Made by a program: the position numbers and the translations under genes
The notes under the pieces: generated by a model
Seen by the model: the letters and a program-made list of their open reading frames with translations, nothing else
What the model was told of the DNA's origin: nothing
Databases searched by the model: none
Shown: piece after piece, positions 15,408 to 24,783 of the stretch
How positions within the stretch are numbered: position 1 is the first letter of the stretch
How the letters are laid out: every line of letters starts with the position of its first letter
NCBI GenBank assembly: GCA_947470515.1
Contig: CANITF010000008.1
Coordinates: 1 to 64,000 of the forward strand
DNA: 64,000 nt
Reading direction: 5' to 3'
DNA from: Flavobacteriales bacterium
GTDB taxonomy: Bacteria; Bacteroidota; Bacteroidia; Flavobacteriales_D; Crocinitomicaceae

Positions 15408-17162
15408 ATGATTCTTTCAAATTTTAAATTCACAGGCGCTTCAAAGCTTAGTATCTATGTTCCCTTCGGCAAGCTCAGTGCATCGCTATGCTTTATGTTT
15501 TATGCTCTATTCTCCAACGCTCAATGGTCCGAAAACACGTCTCCTACCTACACCGAATTAATAGCTTATTACCAGAAATTAGACAAAAATCATAAGGAAA
15601 TAGAACTCTATTCGATGGGTAATTCTGATTACGGTTTGCCAATTTATGTGTGTATCGTAAATGGCGCTCAGGATTCTTTGAAAACGTTCAGTAAAGCGAA
15701 AAATGAAACGACAATTCTGATTAATAATGCGATTCATCCAGGCGAACCAGATGGTGTAAATGCGTGTTTGATCTGGATCGACAATTGGATTAAAAATGGG
15801 AAAAAGACAAAAGATTTACCTGTTATTGCGATAATTCCAGCGTATAATGTTGGTGGAATGTTTAATAGAAATTCAACCAGTCGAGCGAATCAAGATGGTC
15901 CTGAAGAATATGGGTTTAGAGGAAATGCACAAAATCTCGATTTGAACAGGGATTTCATCAAAATGGATTCTGAAAATGCGTATACATTTGTCACAATTTA
16001 TCAAGCTTTAGATCCTGATGTATTTGTCGATACACACGTTTCAAATGGCGCGGATTATCAGTATACTTTGACCTATATAGCCAATATGAAAGAACGCATG
16101 TCACCGAGTATGCGATCGTTGACGTATGAGGGAATGTTGCCAGCGATTTCAAAAAAGTTAAAACAGAAAAAATGGGACTTATTTCCCTATGTTGAATTGG
16201 TTAAAGAAACACCAGAAGAAGGGATTCATGCTTTCAATGATTTACCGAGATATGCGATGGGTTATGCTGCATTGTTTGACGCAATTGGAATCACAATTGA
16301 AACGCATATGTTGAAACCATTTCCACAAAGAGTTCAAGCGACACATGACATGTTGTACGAAATGATCAATTGGATGAGTGATAACAAAGGAAAAATCGAA
16401 AAGGCTCGTTTATTGGCAAGAAATTATCGGGAAAATCAGACGGTTTTTAATTTTGATTATGAATTAACCGACAAAAAAGATTCTATTTTATTCAAGGGTT
16501 TTGAATTTTCTAATCCATTAAGTCTTGTTACAGGATTACCACGTTTGAAATACCACACAGATAAACCATACGAGAAATTTGTCCCTTATTTTCAAACATA
16601 TTTACCGAAGGATTCTGCTGAAATACCTGCTTATATCATTCTCGGAAGTCAAAACAAGGAAATAGTAGAACGGTTAAAACACAACGGTGTAGCGTTTACT
16701 TATCTTCCAAGTGATACTACGATTGAAATGTCGATCGAAAGACTGAGTGAATTTAAAAGTTTGACGAAGCCGTATGAAGGACATTTTTACCACAATGAAG
16801 TGAAAGGGAAATATGAATTCGCAAACGTATCCTTTAAAAAAGGTGATATTATGATTGACCTTCATCAAAATCATCGGTTTTTCATCCTGTCTAGTTTAAT
16901 ATCGAGAGCAGAAGATAGTTATTTCCGTTGGAACTTTTTTGATAGCTATTTGCAACAAAAAGAAGGGTTCTCGCCCTATGTTTTTGAAGAAAAAGCATTG
17001 GAGATTCTCAAAGAAAAACCTTGGCTGAAAGAAGAATTAGAAGTCCTAAAAGCCGCGAACAAAGAATTCAGAGAATCTTCCTATGAACAATTGTATTTCA
17101 TTTACAAAAACAGTGATCTTTTTGAAGAAAGTTACTATTTAGTACCTGTTTACATGAATTGA
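15408..17162 (+). CDS. Secreted M14-family zinc carboxypeptidase
   Basis: About 584 aa from the ATG at 15408. The frame runs back to 15258, but that part overlaps trmD. A hydrophobic signal (LCFMFYALFSNAQ) precedes the mature start. The M14 signature is complete: H-P-G-E in NNAIHPGEPDG (zinc His and Glu), NLDLNRDFIKM (substrate Arg), DTHVSNGADYQ (third zinc ligand) and a catalytic Glu in TIETHMLKPF. It should cleave C-terminal residues from peptides outside the cytoplasm. The stretch encoding the region before the signal (15460-15486) matches the widespread CCTTCGGCAAGCTCAG REP motif, which makes the true N-terminus uncertain. Confidence 0.85.
   Translation: MILSNFKFTGASKLSIYVPFGKLSASLCFMFYALFSNAQWSENTSPTYTELIAYYQKLDKNHKEIELYSMGNSDYGLPIYVCIVNGAQDSLKTFSKAKNETTILINNAIHPGEPDGVNACLIWIDNWIKNGKKTKDLPVIAIIPAYNVGGMFNRNSTSRANQDGPEEYGFRGNAQNLDLNRDFIKMDSENAYTFVTIYQALDPDVFVDTHVSNGADYQYTLTYIANMKERMSPSMRSLTYEGMLPAISKKLKQKKWDLFPYVELVKETPEEGIHAFNDLPRYAMGYAALFDAIGITIETHMLKPFPQRVQATHDMLYEMINWMSDNKGKIEKARLLARNYRENQTVFNFDYELTDKKDSILFKGFEFSNPLSLVTGLPRLKYHTDKPYEKFVPYFQTYLPKDSAEIPAYIILGSQNKEIVERLKHNGVAFTYLPSDTTIEMSIERLSEFKSLTKPYEGHFYHNEVKGKYEFANVSFKKGDIMIDLHQNHRFFILSSLISRAEDSYFRWNFFDSYLQQKEGFSPYVFEEKALEILKEKPWLKEELEVLKAANKEFRESSYEQLYFIYKNSDLFEESYYLVPVYMN
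15460..15486. repeat. REP-like CCTTCGGCAAGCTCAG motif within the M14 gene 5' end
   Basis: CCCTTCGGCAAGCTCAGTG followed by CATCGC matches a motif that, from memory, recurs as intergenic palindromic repeats in many bacteria. Here it lies in frame between the likely start codon and the hydrophobic signal core. Confidence 0.4.
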
Positions 17163-17209
17163 ACATAACTATTCACAGCGTTTAGTTTGGAAGGTTAAAA
17201 GTCTATTCA

Positions 17210-17231
17210 AATCTTCAAATATTTGAAGATT
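17210..17231. promoter_or_regulatory. Perfect 22-bp palindrome upstream of the PNGase F-like gene
   Basis: Arms AATCTTCAAAT and its complement abut with no loop (17210-17220 and 17221-17231). It lies between the M14 peptidase stop and the promoter at 17348. No T-tract follows, so it looks more like an operator for a dimeric regulator than a terminator. Confidence 0.4.
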
Positions 17232-17347
17232 AACGACATGCAGAATAAAGCAGGGTTCAAAGGTATATTGACACTTCGAATTCTTAGCATTTCAACATTA
17301 ACTTTATTTTTTAAGACAATCAATTTTTAATTAGACAATGTTTGGCC

Positions 17348-17355
17348 TATATTTG
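17348..17355 (+). promoter_or_regulatory. -7 box of the PNGase F-like gene
   Basis: Perfect TATATTTG, 19 bases before the ATG at 17375. No good -33 match at 19-21 bp. Confidence 0.45.
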
Positions 17356-17374
17356 CTTGCAAAATACTATCCTC

Positions 17375-20300
17375 ATGTTCAAACAATTAATATTCGCAAC
17401 GACACTTTTATTAAGTGCAGTAACATTTTCTCAAGATACAACTTGGGTGCAAACTTTTACATTCGATTCAATAACTTCAAGAAGAGCCAATTTTGAATTT
17501 CCAGCAACATTGGATACAATGCGCTTTGAAAAAGTTTTAATGTATTACAAGTTGAAATGTAGTCCTTTGACAACGTGGGATAGCTACAATTGTGGAGAAT
17601 GGGATTATTTGACATACACACAAGTAATTGACCATACTGGAATATTTGATTCAGTTCAAGTTGACGGAAACAGGTATCTAGCGAATACGTTGTCGCCACT
17701 TTCTATAAATTATGCACCATATCCTGCAGTTTATCATGATACATATGTAAGACAAGAAAGTAATCGATCAGGAGCAATGACGACAACATCAGTCTTGAAT
17801 TCAACTAACGGAACAACTGCTTTTCCTTTTGATGTAACAAATAATGGAGGTCGTTTTCAAATGCTTCTATCAGCAGCGGAATTAACAACAGCAGGAATTA
17901 CTGCTGGAAATATAGAATCGTTGTCTTTGTATTTGAATGCTTTAACTGTAAATGGTGAATTAAAGTACCCGTCAATTTCATTGAAATCTACCACAAATAC
18001 TGCACTAACTTCATTCGAAAATACTGGTTTTACACAAGTTTATAATGCTTCGCACTGGGCGAGTGGAAGTCAATCTGAATTAGTAGTTGGTCAAAATGAG
18101 TTATTGTTTTACCAATCATTTGCTTGGAATGGAACTGACAATATTATAGTTGAATTTTATTTTGAGAATTCACAAGATGCGCTAAATTCACTTTTATTTG
18201 ATGGTGAAACAATTGCTTCTCAAACAGCATTGAATTACAATTCAAATAATGGTTGTATTGAATTTGATGCAACAAATCATGCTCTTTTAGAATTGTCAGA
18301 TTTTGACTTGGGCGATGAAATGACACTTACTTTTTGGTCAAAAGGAAATGGATCTGCAGGTACACAAACTTCGATTTTAGAAGCATTTGACACACTTGGT
18401 AACCGCGTAATCAATATTCACATGCCATGGAGTGACAATAACATGTACTTTGATGCTGGAGAAGGATCCGGTTATGATAGAATCTCAAAATTGATGACAG
18501 TTGCAGAAATTGATAACAACTGGAATCATTGGGCATTTGTGAAAAAGCAAAGTACGGGCGAAATGTTCGTATACAAGAATGGTATTCTTTGGCATTCAGG
18601 AACAAATAAGAATTTATCAATCGGAAATATTCACCGCTTTGTTTTAGGTTCAAACATGAATCAAGCATTTAATTGGAAAGGAAAAATTGACGATTTTCAA
18701 TTATATAATGTTGCGTTAGATCAAACAACAATTCAATCTTGGATGACCGCTAAACCAGATGTTTCGCATCCTAACTGGTCAAATCTTCTTGCTTTTTATG
18801 ATTTCGATAATAAATTATGGGCTGAAGACATGTCTCAAAATGACAATTTATTGATGCCTTCTGAACTTGGGATGATTAAGTTTGGTGAATATCCAAATGC
18901 TGGAATTCAACAAGCAACAATGAGACCGATGATTGGTTTAGGGCAAGGAATGGCAATGGGATCTCTTGTGATTTCGGAACATCCTGAAAATCGCTTAAAA
19001 GAACCAACCGTAATTTTTGAAGAGCAAGCTTTGGACAATTATTTTGATATCATTAGCTCTGATTTAGGAATTCTTGGAGGAAATGAAACTGTTTATAACA
19101 ATTTAGGAAATGTTGTTTCGCAAACTCCTTTTGTTGGATCAACAACGTTTAATAATTCTACAATAACCTATTATCAACAACCGTATGAAATATTTAAAAA
19201 TGTTGAAATTGCGCGTTACATTACACCTTATGGTATTCAATTTGATTTAGGTCCAAATGGTTTTTATTGGATTTATGACGTTACAGATTATCAAGATTAT
19301 TTAAAACATACGGTTGATTTAGCAGCACATAACACGCAAGAATTAATTGATTTGAAATTTGCATTCATTGAAGGAATTCCTCCAAGAGATGTGCATAAAA
19401 GAGAACCTGTTTGGAGCAATTTTAGAAGTTATTCATTTGCAAATTTGGCGAATGATACAGATATGGCAGCAACAAATGTTGTATTGTCTGACAGTTCAGA
19501 AATGTTTAAAATTAAAACCCGTTTTTCTGGTCATGGACAAGTTGGTAATCAGGCGTGTTGCGAATGGGTGCCAAATGATCACTCATTTAAAGTAGACGGT
19601 GTTTCTCGATTCGCTTGGAATATTTGGGAAGAGTGTGGTGATAATCCAAATACAGAGCAAGGTGGAACATGGCCATACGATAGAGAAGGCTGGTGTCCGG
19701 GTGATATAGTGAAAGAATATGAATTCGAATTAACACCTTTCGTTACACCTGGAACAACAACTTCGTTGGATTATGCTATAAATGCAGTTCCAGCAAGTGA
19801 TCCAGGTCAGGCTAGTGGGAATTATATTGCTGCGATTGATTTAATTTCATATTCAGCTCCGAATTTCCAGAACGATGCAGCTTTGATTGATGTTTTAAAT
19901 CCAAATAGTTGGGAGTATTATAGAAAATGGAATCCAAGTTGTTCTAATCCGCGTGTAGTTCTTCAAAATACGGGTGCATTGCCTTTAACAAGTTGCAAGA
20001 TTCGTTGTTGGATTTCTTATGGTGACTATTTGGAATATACTTGGACAGGAAATTTAGCTTTCTTAGAAAAACAAACAGTAGAAATACCTGTTACAGATTT
20101 AGGTTGGTGGAGAGACTATAGCGGTGAGCAAACGTTTCACGCTCAAGTATACGATATTCAAGGAACACCGAACTTAGACGAATATGACAATAATAATGTT
20201 GTTAAAACACAATTCAATGCTCCAGAAGGTATAAATGGACCTTTCTTTGTTTGGCTTACAACAAATAATAAAGCGTCTGAAAACAACTACAGACTAGAAG

Positions 20301-20839
20301 ATGCAAGTGGAAATGTTATTTTCTCAAGAAGTAATATGACGAATAACACCAATTACAAAGATACATTTGATTTATCCCCAGGATGTTATTCAATCATTAT
20401 TGAAGATACGGATAGCGACGGTTTAGGTTTTTGGTATTCTGCTCAAACGGAAGGAGAAACAAATGGTAATATGCGCTTGCGTCTAGTTGGCGGAACTTAT
20501 ATATCTTTTTTCCCTGTTGATTGGGGGGGCTATTATCGCTACGATTTTTCAGTTGGATTTACCTTAGATGTTGAAGATAAAGTTTTAGATCATGAAGTAA
20601 TGATTTTCCCAAACCCAACGACTGGACAATGTACAATTGAAGTTAGTGGATTCGTAGATAATCAAGCAGATTTAGCTATATATGACTTAATGGGTAGAGA
20701 AGTTTATGCTGGAGCGATGAACGCAACGTCGAATTTTGCAGATACATATTTGGACTTGTCTCATCTACCGAAAGGACAATATATCGTGAAAATTGTGACT
20801 AATAATCAGGTTTACACGAAGAACATGATTAAGCAATAA
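17375..20839 (+). CDS. PNGase F-like T9SS-secreted protein with inserted LamG domain
   Basis: About 1154 aa from the ATG at 17375, which opens a good signal peptide (LIFATTLLLSAVTFSQ). The N-terminal PNGase F-like part begins at once (TFTFDSITSRRANFEFP, NCGEWDYLTYTQV). A LamG/concanavalin-type domain lies at about residues 310-480. The PNGase F N-terminal fold resumes (EIARYITPYGIQF, YDVTDYQDYL), then the C-terminal PNGase F domain (FSGHGQVGNQACCEW, EQGGTWPYDREGWCPGD). The last ~80 residues are a type A T9SS sorting domain (IFPNPTTGQ, LPKGQYIVKI). The likely role is binding or cleaving N-linked glycans at the surface. I could not confirm all catalytic acids, so activity is open. Confidence 0.82.
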   Translation: MFKQLIFATTLLLSAVTFSQDTTWVQTFTFDSITSRRANFEFPATLDTMRFEKVLMYYKLKCSPLTTWDSYNCGEWDYLTYTQVIDHTGIFDSVQVDGNRYLANTLSPLSINYAPYPAVYHDTYVRQESNRSGAMTTTSVLNSTNGTTAFPFDVTNNGGRFQMLLSAAELTTAGITAGNIESLSLYLNALTVNGELKYPSISLKSTTNTALTSFENTGFTQVYNASHWASGSQSELVVGQNELLFYQSFAWNGTDNIIVEFYFENSQDALNSLLFDGETIASQTALNYNSNNGCIEFDATNHALLELSDFDLGDEMTLTFWSKGNGSAGTQTSILEAFDTLGNRVINIHMPWSDNNMYFDAGEGSGYDRISKLMTVAEIDNNWNHWAFVKKQSTGEMFVYKNGILWHSGTNKNLSIGNIHRFVLGSNMNQAFNWKGKIDDFQLYNVALDQTTIQSWMTAKPDVSHPNWSNLLAFYDFDNKLWAEDMSQNDNLLMPSELGMIKFGEYPNAGIQQATMRPMIGLGQGMAMGSLVISEHPENRLKEPTVIFEEQALDNYFDIISSDLGILGGNETVYNNLGNVVSQTPFVGSTTFNNSTITYYQQPYEIFKNVEIARYITPYGIQFDLGPNGFYWIYDVTDYQDYLKHTVDLAAHNTQELIDLKFAFIEGIPPRDVHKREPVWSNFRSYSFANLANDTDMAATNVVLSDSSEMFKIKTRFSGHGQVGNQACCEWVPNDHSFKVDGVSRFAWNIWEECGDNPNTEQGGTWPYDREGWCPGDIVKEYEFELTPFVTPGTTTSLDYAINAVPASDPGQASGNYIAAIDLISYSAPNFQNDAALIDVLNPNSWEYYRKWNPSCSNPRVVLQNTGALPLTSCKIRCWISYGDYLEYTWTGNLAFLEKQTVEIPVTDLGWWRDYSGEQTFHAQVYDIQGTPNLDEYDNNNVVKTQFNAPEGINGPFFVWLTTNNKASENNYRLEDASGNVIFSRSNMTNNTNYKDTFDLSPGCYSIIIEDTDSDGLGFWYSAQTEGETNGNMRLRLVGGTYISFFPVDWGGYYRYDFSVGFTLDVEDKVLDHEVMIFPNPTTGQCTIEVSGFVDNQADLAIYDLMGREVYAGAMNATSNFADTYLDLSHLPKGQYIVKIVTNNQVYTKNMIKQ

Positions 20840-20858
20840 GCAATTCAATTTAGATGAA

Positions 20859-20885
20859 AAGGTCGGCTATTGTCGGCCTTTTTTT
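20859..20885 (+). terminator. Rho-independent terminator after the PNGase F-like gene
   Basis: A 9-bp stem with two G-T pairs, arms AAGGTCGGC and GTCGGCCTT, loop TATT, followed by a T-tract. Confidence 0.85.
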
Positions 20886-21041
20886 GGTTAATAAAACGGG
20901 ACAATGAAAAAATCGAAAGGTTATTAAAAATTGAATTCAAATAGTTGATCCAATATGATTAATCTGCGTTTTTTGCGGGAACTTTTTTTGACACTTTTTC
21001 TCCCGCTGTTCTCACTGAAATACGCGGATGACTTTCATCAA

Positions 21042-22187
21042 TTACCTAAAATACCTTTTCAAACCCAATAACGGCTTCTCAAAATACTTCATGCTTAAAT
21101 AAGCCGTTGCATATGTGCTGATAAAAACAACCAGAATATAAAGAATGAATTGCCACACAGAATTGGTGAAACCATTATTAGCAAAGAATATGCTCCAATA
21201 ATAGATGAAAACACAATGAAACATGTAAAAGCCGTATGTCAATTTTCCCGATTGAAAGAAATAAGGAACCTTGTCTATTTTGTAAAATGAGTGATCAGAA
21301 TAAACCTGTTCTAAAATTACAAAAGCAAAAAATAAACCGATAACAACTTTTTCAATAGAAACGAGCGCACCTTTAAAAATTACATTAGATGCTACAATGA
21401 GTGAAATTCCAATAGCGTAAATAAATAACAAGTGTATTTTTTTGATTGGTTTTAAGATCTTTTGAATGGAATACTTTTGAACCAAATAAGCTAGAAGTCC
21501 ACCAATAGCTAAATCACTTATTACAGCGAAGGTATGGAAGTAGAGCGTGCGTTCATCTGTCAAATTCAAAAAACGAAAACAGATTGAAATCATAATTAAC
21601 AGGATAAAATAAAGTTGAAAATACTTCCCTTTTCGAAAGAAGGGCAAAACGGCCATTAAAAACATCCAACTCAAATAAAATTGCTCTTCAATACTTACGG
21701 ACCAAGTAACTGTAAGAAAATTCAAACTATCTGTTAAACCAACAGCAATTTCATCCATATTGGAAAGGAAACCTCCGTACATTAAAAGAGAATGATTAGT
21801 CGACTGACCATAAGGTAAATGTGGGAAAATGAAAAACCCAAAGAGCACAATAAGGAAATAAAGTGGCCAAATGCGCAAAACGCGACGCATGAAAAAATGT
21901 TTCACATTGATACTTCCATTTTTCGAAATTTCATTGAGCAATAAGAAAGTGATTAAAAATCCACTTAGTACAAAAAACAATCCTACGCCGTGATGCCCTT
22001 TTGAAGCAATTTTGTAGCTGATTTTAAATATGTTACCATTCGTGAAATCTCCCCAAATATTTCTGTTCAGCGTGAAGCAATGGAAGATAAAAACCATCAA
22101 CGCACCAGTAAAACGTAAACCATTTAAATTTTCAAAAAAAGGTCTTTCAGATAAAATGCTTTTCTTTTGCCGTTCCAAAGTTTGCAA
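21042..22187 (-). CDS. Acyltransferase 3 family membrane protein (OafA/YrhL-like)
   Basis: A 381-aa integral membrane O-acyltransferase with about ten hydrophobic helices. The family signature is NLNGLRFTGALMVFIFHC near the N-terminus with its conserved Arg and His, then GVGLFFVLSGFLI and RRVLRIWPLYFLI. It likely acetylates surface polysaccharide or another envelope glycan. The start appears to be TTG at 22187, since no ATG occurs in frame before the signature. It is monocistronic and divergent from lhgO. The downstream gap (20886-21041) shows nothing beyond AT-rich sequence. Confidence 0.88.
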   Translation of the reverse strand: MQTLERQKKSILSERPFFENLNGLRFTGALMVFIFHCFTLNRNIWGDFTNGNIFKISYKIASKGHHGVGLFFVLSGFLITFLLLNEISKNGSINVKHFFMRRVLRIWPLYFLIVLFGFFIFPHLPYGQSTNHSLLMYGGFLSNMDEIAVGLTDSLNFLTVTWSVSIEEQFYLSWMFLMAVLPFFRKGKYFQLYFILLIMISICFRFLNLTDERTLYFHTFAVISDLAIGGLLAYLVQKYSIQKILKPIKKIHLLFIYAIGISLIVASNVIFKGALVSIEKVVIGLFFAFVILEQVYSDHSFYKIDKVPYFFQSGKLTYGFYMFHCVFIYYWSIFFANNGFTNSVWQFILYILVVFISTYATAYLSMKYFEKPLLGLKRYFR

Positions 22188-22227
22188 TGATTAATTTTAC
22201 GCCAAACTTAATGTAAATCTCAGAATT

Positions 22228-23442
22228 ATGGCATTTGATATCGCAATTATTGGTGGAGGAATTGTTGGAGCAGCAACTTTATACAAACTTCAACTGAAAT
22301 ATCCAGACTTAAAAATCGTGTTGATTGAAAAAATGGATATTTTGGCGGATCATCAAACTGGTCATAATTCAGGTGTTATCCACTCAGGATTGTATTACAC
22401 ACCAGGTTCGTTAAAAGCGAAAAACTGCATTCAAGGAAGACATGAATTAGTTGCTTTTGCAAAAGAGCATGGGATTCCTCACGATATTTGTGGAAAAGTG
22501 GTCGTTGCGACAGATGCCTCTGAGTTGGAGAACATGGAAAAGGTTTATAAAATTGGCCTTGAAAATAAAATTGAAGGAATCGAATGGATCACCGCAGAGC
22601 AAGTAAAAGAGCATGAACCATTTGTTGAAAGTATCGGTGGGATCTGGGTTCCATGTACAGGAATTATCGACTTTCGCGCTGCAACAGCAAAAATGGTTGA
22701 ATTAGCACTTGCACTCCAACCAGAAAGTAAATTAGAACTTGGGCATGAAGTTCTTTCAATCGAAAAAGGAGAAAAAACTTCTAAACTTATTACAAACAAA
22801 GGATCATTTGAAGCAGAGTATCTTGTTTTCTGTGCCGGATTGCAAGCTGATCGTTTGGCTCGCAAAGATGGCGTAGATCTAAAAGAACAAGTAGTTGGTT
22901 TTAGAGGTGATTATTACGAATTAACAGATTCAGCAAAGCATAAAATCAAAAACTTAATATATCCTGTTCCAAATCCTGATTTCCCATTTTTAGGCGTTCA
23001 TTTTACACGCATGACAGATGGAGAAATAGAATGTGGTCCAAATGCGGTGTTTACCTTTAAAAGAGAAGGATACGGAAAAACAGATTTTTCATGGAAAGAT
23101 ACATGGGACGCTTTAACATACGGTGGAACTTGGAAATTATTTTTCAAAAATATGTCGTTTGGAATCGCAGAATACCGTCGTGCATTTTCGAAACGCTTAT
23201 TTTTAAAAACGTTGCAAAGAATGATTCCTTCATTAACGATGGAAGATCTTAAACCGGGTAGAGCAGGAGTTAGAGCTTTGTTATTAGCCAGAGATGGTGA
23301 TACACGTGACGACTTTAGAATCGAATACCACGGTAAATCTATTCACGTTTTAAATGCTCCTTCACCAGCTGCAACAGCATCACTAGCAATCGGTGGGTAT
23401 ATCGCAGAAGAAGCAGAGAAACACTTTGAGTTGAAGAAATAG
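22228..23442 (+). CDS. lhgO: L-2-hydroxyglutarate oxidase
   Basis: A 404-aa FAD-dependent oxidoreductase of the DAO/LhgO family. The dinucleotide-binding motif IIGGGIVGAATLY opens the protein, followed by HQTGHNSGVIHSGLYYTPGS and KAKNCIQG, hallmarks of L-2-hydroxyglutarate dehydrogenase/oxidase. The C-terminus contains GRAGVRALLLARDG and the FAD-contacting NAPSPAATASLAIGGYIA. It oxidises L-2-hydroxyglutarate to 2-oxoglutarate, a metabolite-repair or lysine-catabolism step. It is convergent with the SDR gene at 23510. Confidence 0.95.
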   Translation: MAFDIAIIGGGIVGAATLYKLQLKYPDLKIVLIEKMDILADHQTGHNSGVIHSGLYYTPGSLKAKNCIQGRHELVAFAKEHGIPHDICGKVVVATDASELENMEKVYKIGLENKIEGIEWITAEQVKEHEPFVESIGGIWVPCTGIIDFRAATAKMVELALALQPESKLELGHEVLSIEKGEKTSKLITNKGSFEAEYLVFCAGLQADRLARKDGVDLKEQVVGFRGDYYELTDSAKHKIKNLIYPVPNPDFPFLGVHFTRMTDGEIECGPNAVFTFKREGYGKTDFSWKDTWDALTYGGTWKLFFKNMSFGIAEYRRAFSKRLFLKTLQRMIPSLTMEDLKPGRAGVRALLLARDGDTRDDFRIEYHGKSIHVLNAPSPAATASLAIGGYIAEEAEKHFELKK

Positions 23443-23509
23443 AAAAGCTTCTTTAATTGAATTAACTGATTTTGAAAATTGAGTGTGAATTGAACTTTTA
23501 AAATCTTTT

Positions 23510-24208
23510 TTATACTCTTAGGGTTGACATCCCACCATCTACATGCAAAATTTGCCCTGTAATCCAACTTGCTTTGGAAGAGAGTACAAACTCAACAATA
23601 TCGGCAATGTCATCTGTCGTTCCTATTCTTTTGAGTGGATGCCGCAATGCATTAGCTTCTTTTTTCTGATCAGTATTTAATAACGATACAGCCAAAGGAG
23701 TATCGGTAAGAGATGGTGCTATGCAATTAACTCTGATTTTTGGCGCATATTCCGCTGCCAATGCTTTCGTTAACCCTTCAATTGCTCCTTTTGAAGCAGA
23801 AACTTGTGTGTGAAAAGGTAAACCTGTTTGTACTGCAAGCGTTGAAAATAAAAGTATCGCAGCATTCTCGGTGTTTTTTAATTTTGAAACAACGGCTTGA
23901 ATCGTTTTTATAGCACCCACAACTTGTAAATTATAGTCATGCGCAAAATCAACTGGTTTGATTCTCTCGAAAGGTCGTAGATTGATCGTCCCCGGGCAAT
24001 AAATAACACCAGCTAAATTTTCTGGCAAATAATCAAATGAAAGATTGTCATCCAAAACATTCAATTGGGCGTAGTGAATTAACGGATTGTCAGATTGAAT
24101 TTCATGGGTATTGTACGTTCCATAAACTTGGTGCCCATTCTCAGCCATTTTCAATGCGAGTGTTCTTCCAATTCCTGATGAAGCGCCGATAATGAAGTAA
24201 TTTGCCAT
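23510..24208 (-). CDS. SDR-family oxidoreductase, catalytic Tyr replaced
   Basis: A 232-aa short-chain dehydrogenase/reductase fold. The cofactor motif GASSGIGR is at residues 8-15, the structural Asn in NLQVVGAIKT (about 93), Ser122 in FSTLAVQ, and Lys140 in VSASKGAIEG. The usual YxxxK tyrosine is Val136 here. The C-terminal RVNCIAPSLTDTPLA and ITGQILHVDGGMSTL are typical. Classical SDR proton transfer would need the tyrosine, so this may be a non-classical enzyme or a binding protein. The substrate is unknown. The small DUF2805 gene lies upstream on the same strand, about 60 bp away. Confidence 0.85.
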   Translation of the reverse strand: MANYFIIGASSGIGRTLALKMAENGHQVYGTYNTHEIQSDNPLIHYAQLNVLDDNLSFDYLPENLAGVIYCPGTINLRPFERIKPVDFAHDYNLQVVGAIKTIQAVVSKLKNTENAAILLFSTLAVQTGLPFHTQVSASKGAIEGLTKALAAEYAPKIRVNCIAPSLTDTPLAVSLLNTDQKKEANALRHPLKRIGTTDDIADIVEFVLSSKASWITGQILHVDGGMSTLRV

Positions 24209-24270
24209 TTTATTTTTTTTAGAAGTAAGAAACTGATGAATCCTTTTAGGAAATCTTAAATTATTGCTTT

Positions 24271-24540
24271 TTACCGTTTACTTATTTTATTCATTGAAAT
24301 GGATTTTTGACGGCTACATTTAAACCGATTGATTTCTGGATTTCTTTTAAATGCATGTTTTTGACTCGTTCCACTGTTTACGCGCTTACGCCACAAATTA
24401 AAACTGCTTCTCTTTAATTCTTTCCGCATTAGTTCAATTACAGCAGATTCAGAAAATCCAAATTGTAGCTCAATTGCTTCAAACGTCGTGCGGTCTTCCC
24501 AGGCCATTTCAATTATCCTATCAATATCATTTGGTTCCAT
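24271..24540 (-). CDS. DUF2805/TIGR03643 small protein
   Basis: An 89-aa protein of the DUF2805 (TIGR03643) family, recognised by DRIIEMAWEDRTTFEAIELQ, the helix-turn-helix-like GFSESAVIELMRKELK and SFNLWRKRV. The C-terminal half is basic and may bind nucleic acid. Function is unknown. It precedes the SDR gene on the same strand, probably as one transcript. Confidence 0.85.
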   Translation of the reverse strand: MEPNDIDRIIEMAWEDRTTFEAIELQFGFSESAVIELMRKELKRSSFNLWRKRVNSGTSQKHAFKRNPEINRFKCSRQKSISMNKISKR

Positions 24541-24783
24541 TCTTTTGCTTTTTAAAAGGAATCTTTTCCAAAAAAAAACTTCGGATTAGACTTCCAAACT
24601 GATAACAGTTTTTAAGCACAAATTGTTTTGGTAATCGAAAGCTATTTAAAATTTAAAGGGGTGATAGCAAAGGAGAATTGTAGTGAAAAGGAGAAGTGGT
24701 TTCATTAATCTAATTTTTAATAAATTTACTGTATTTTCAATTTTGTGTATCTTTCAACTCGAAATAAATTTTCAAGACAAAAA

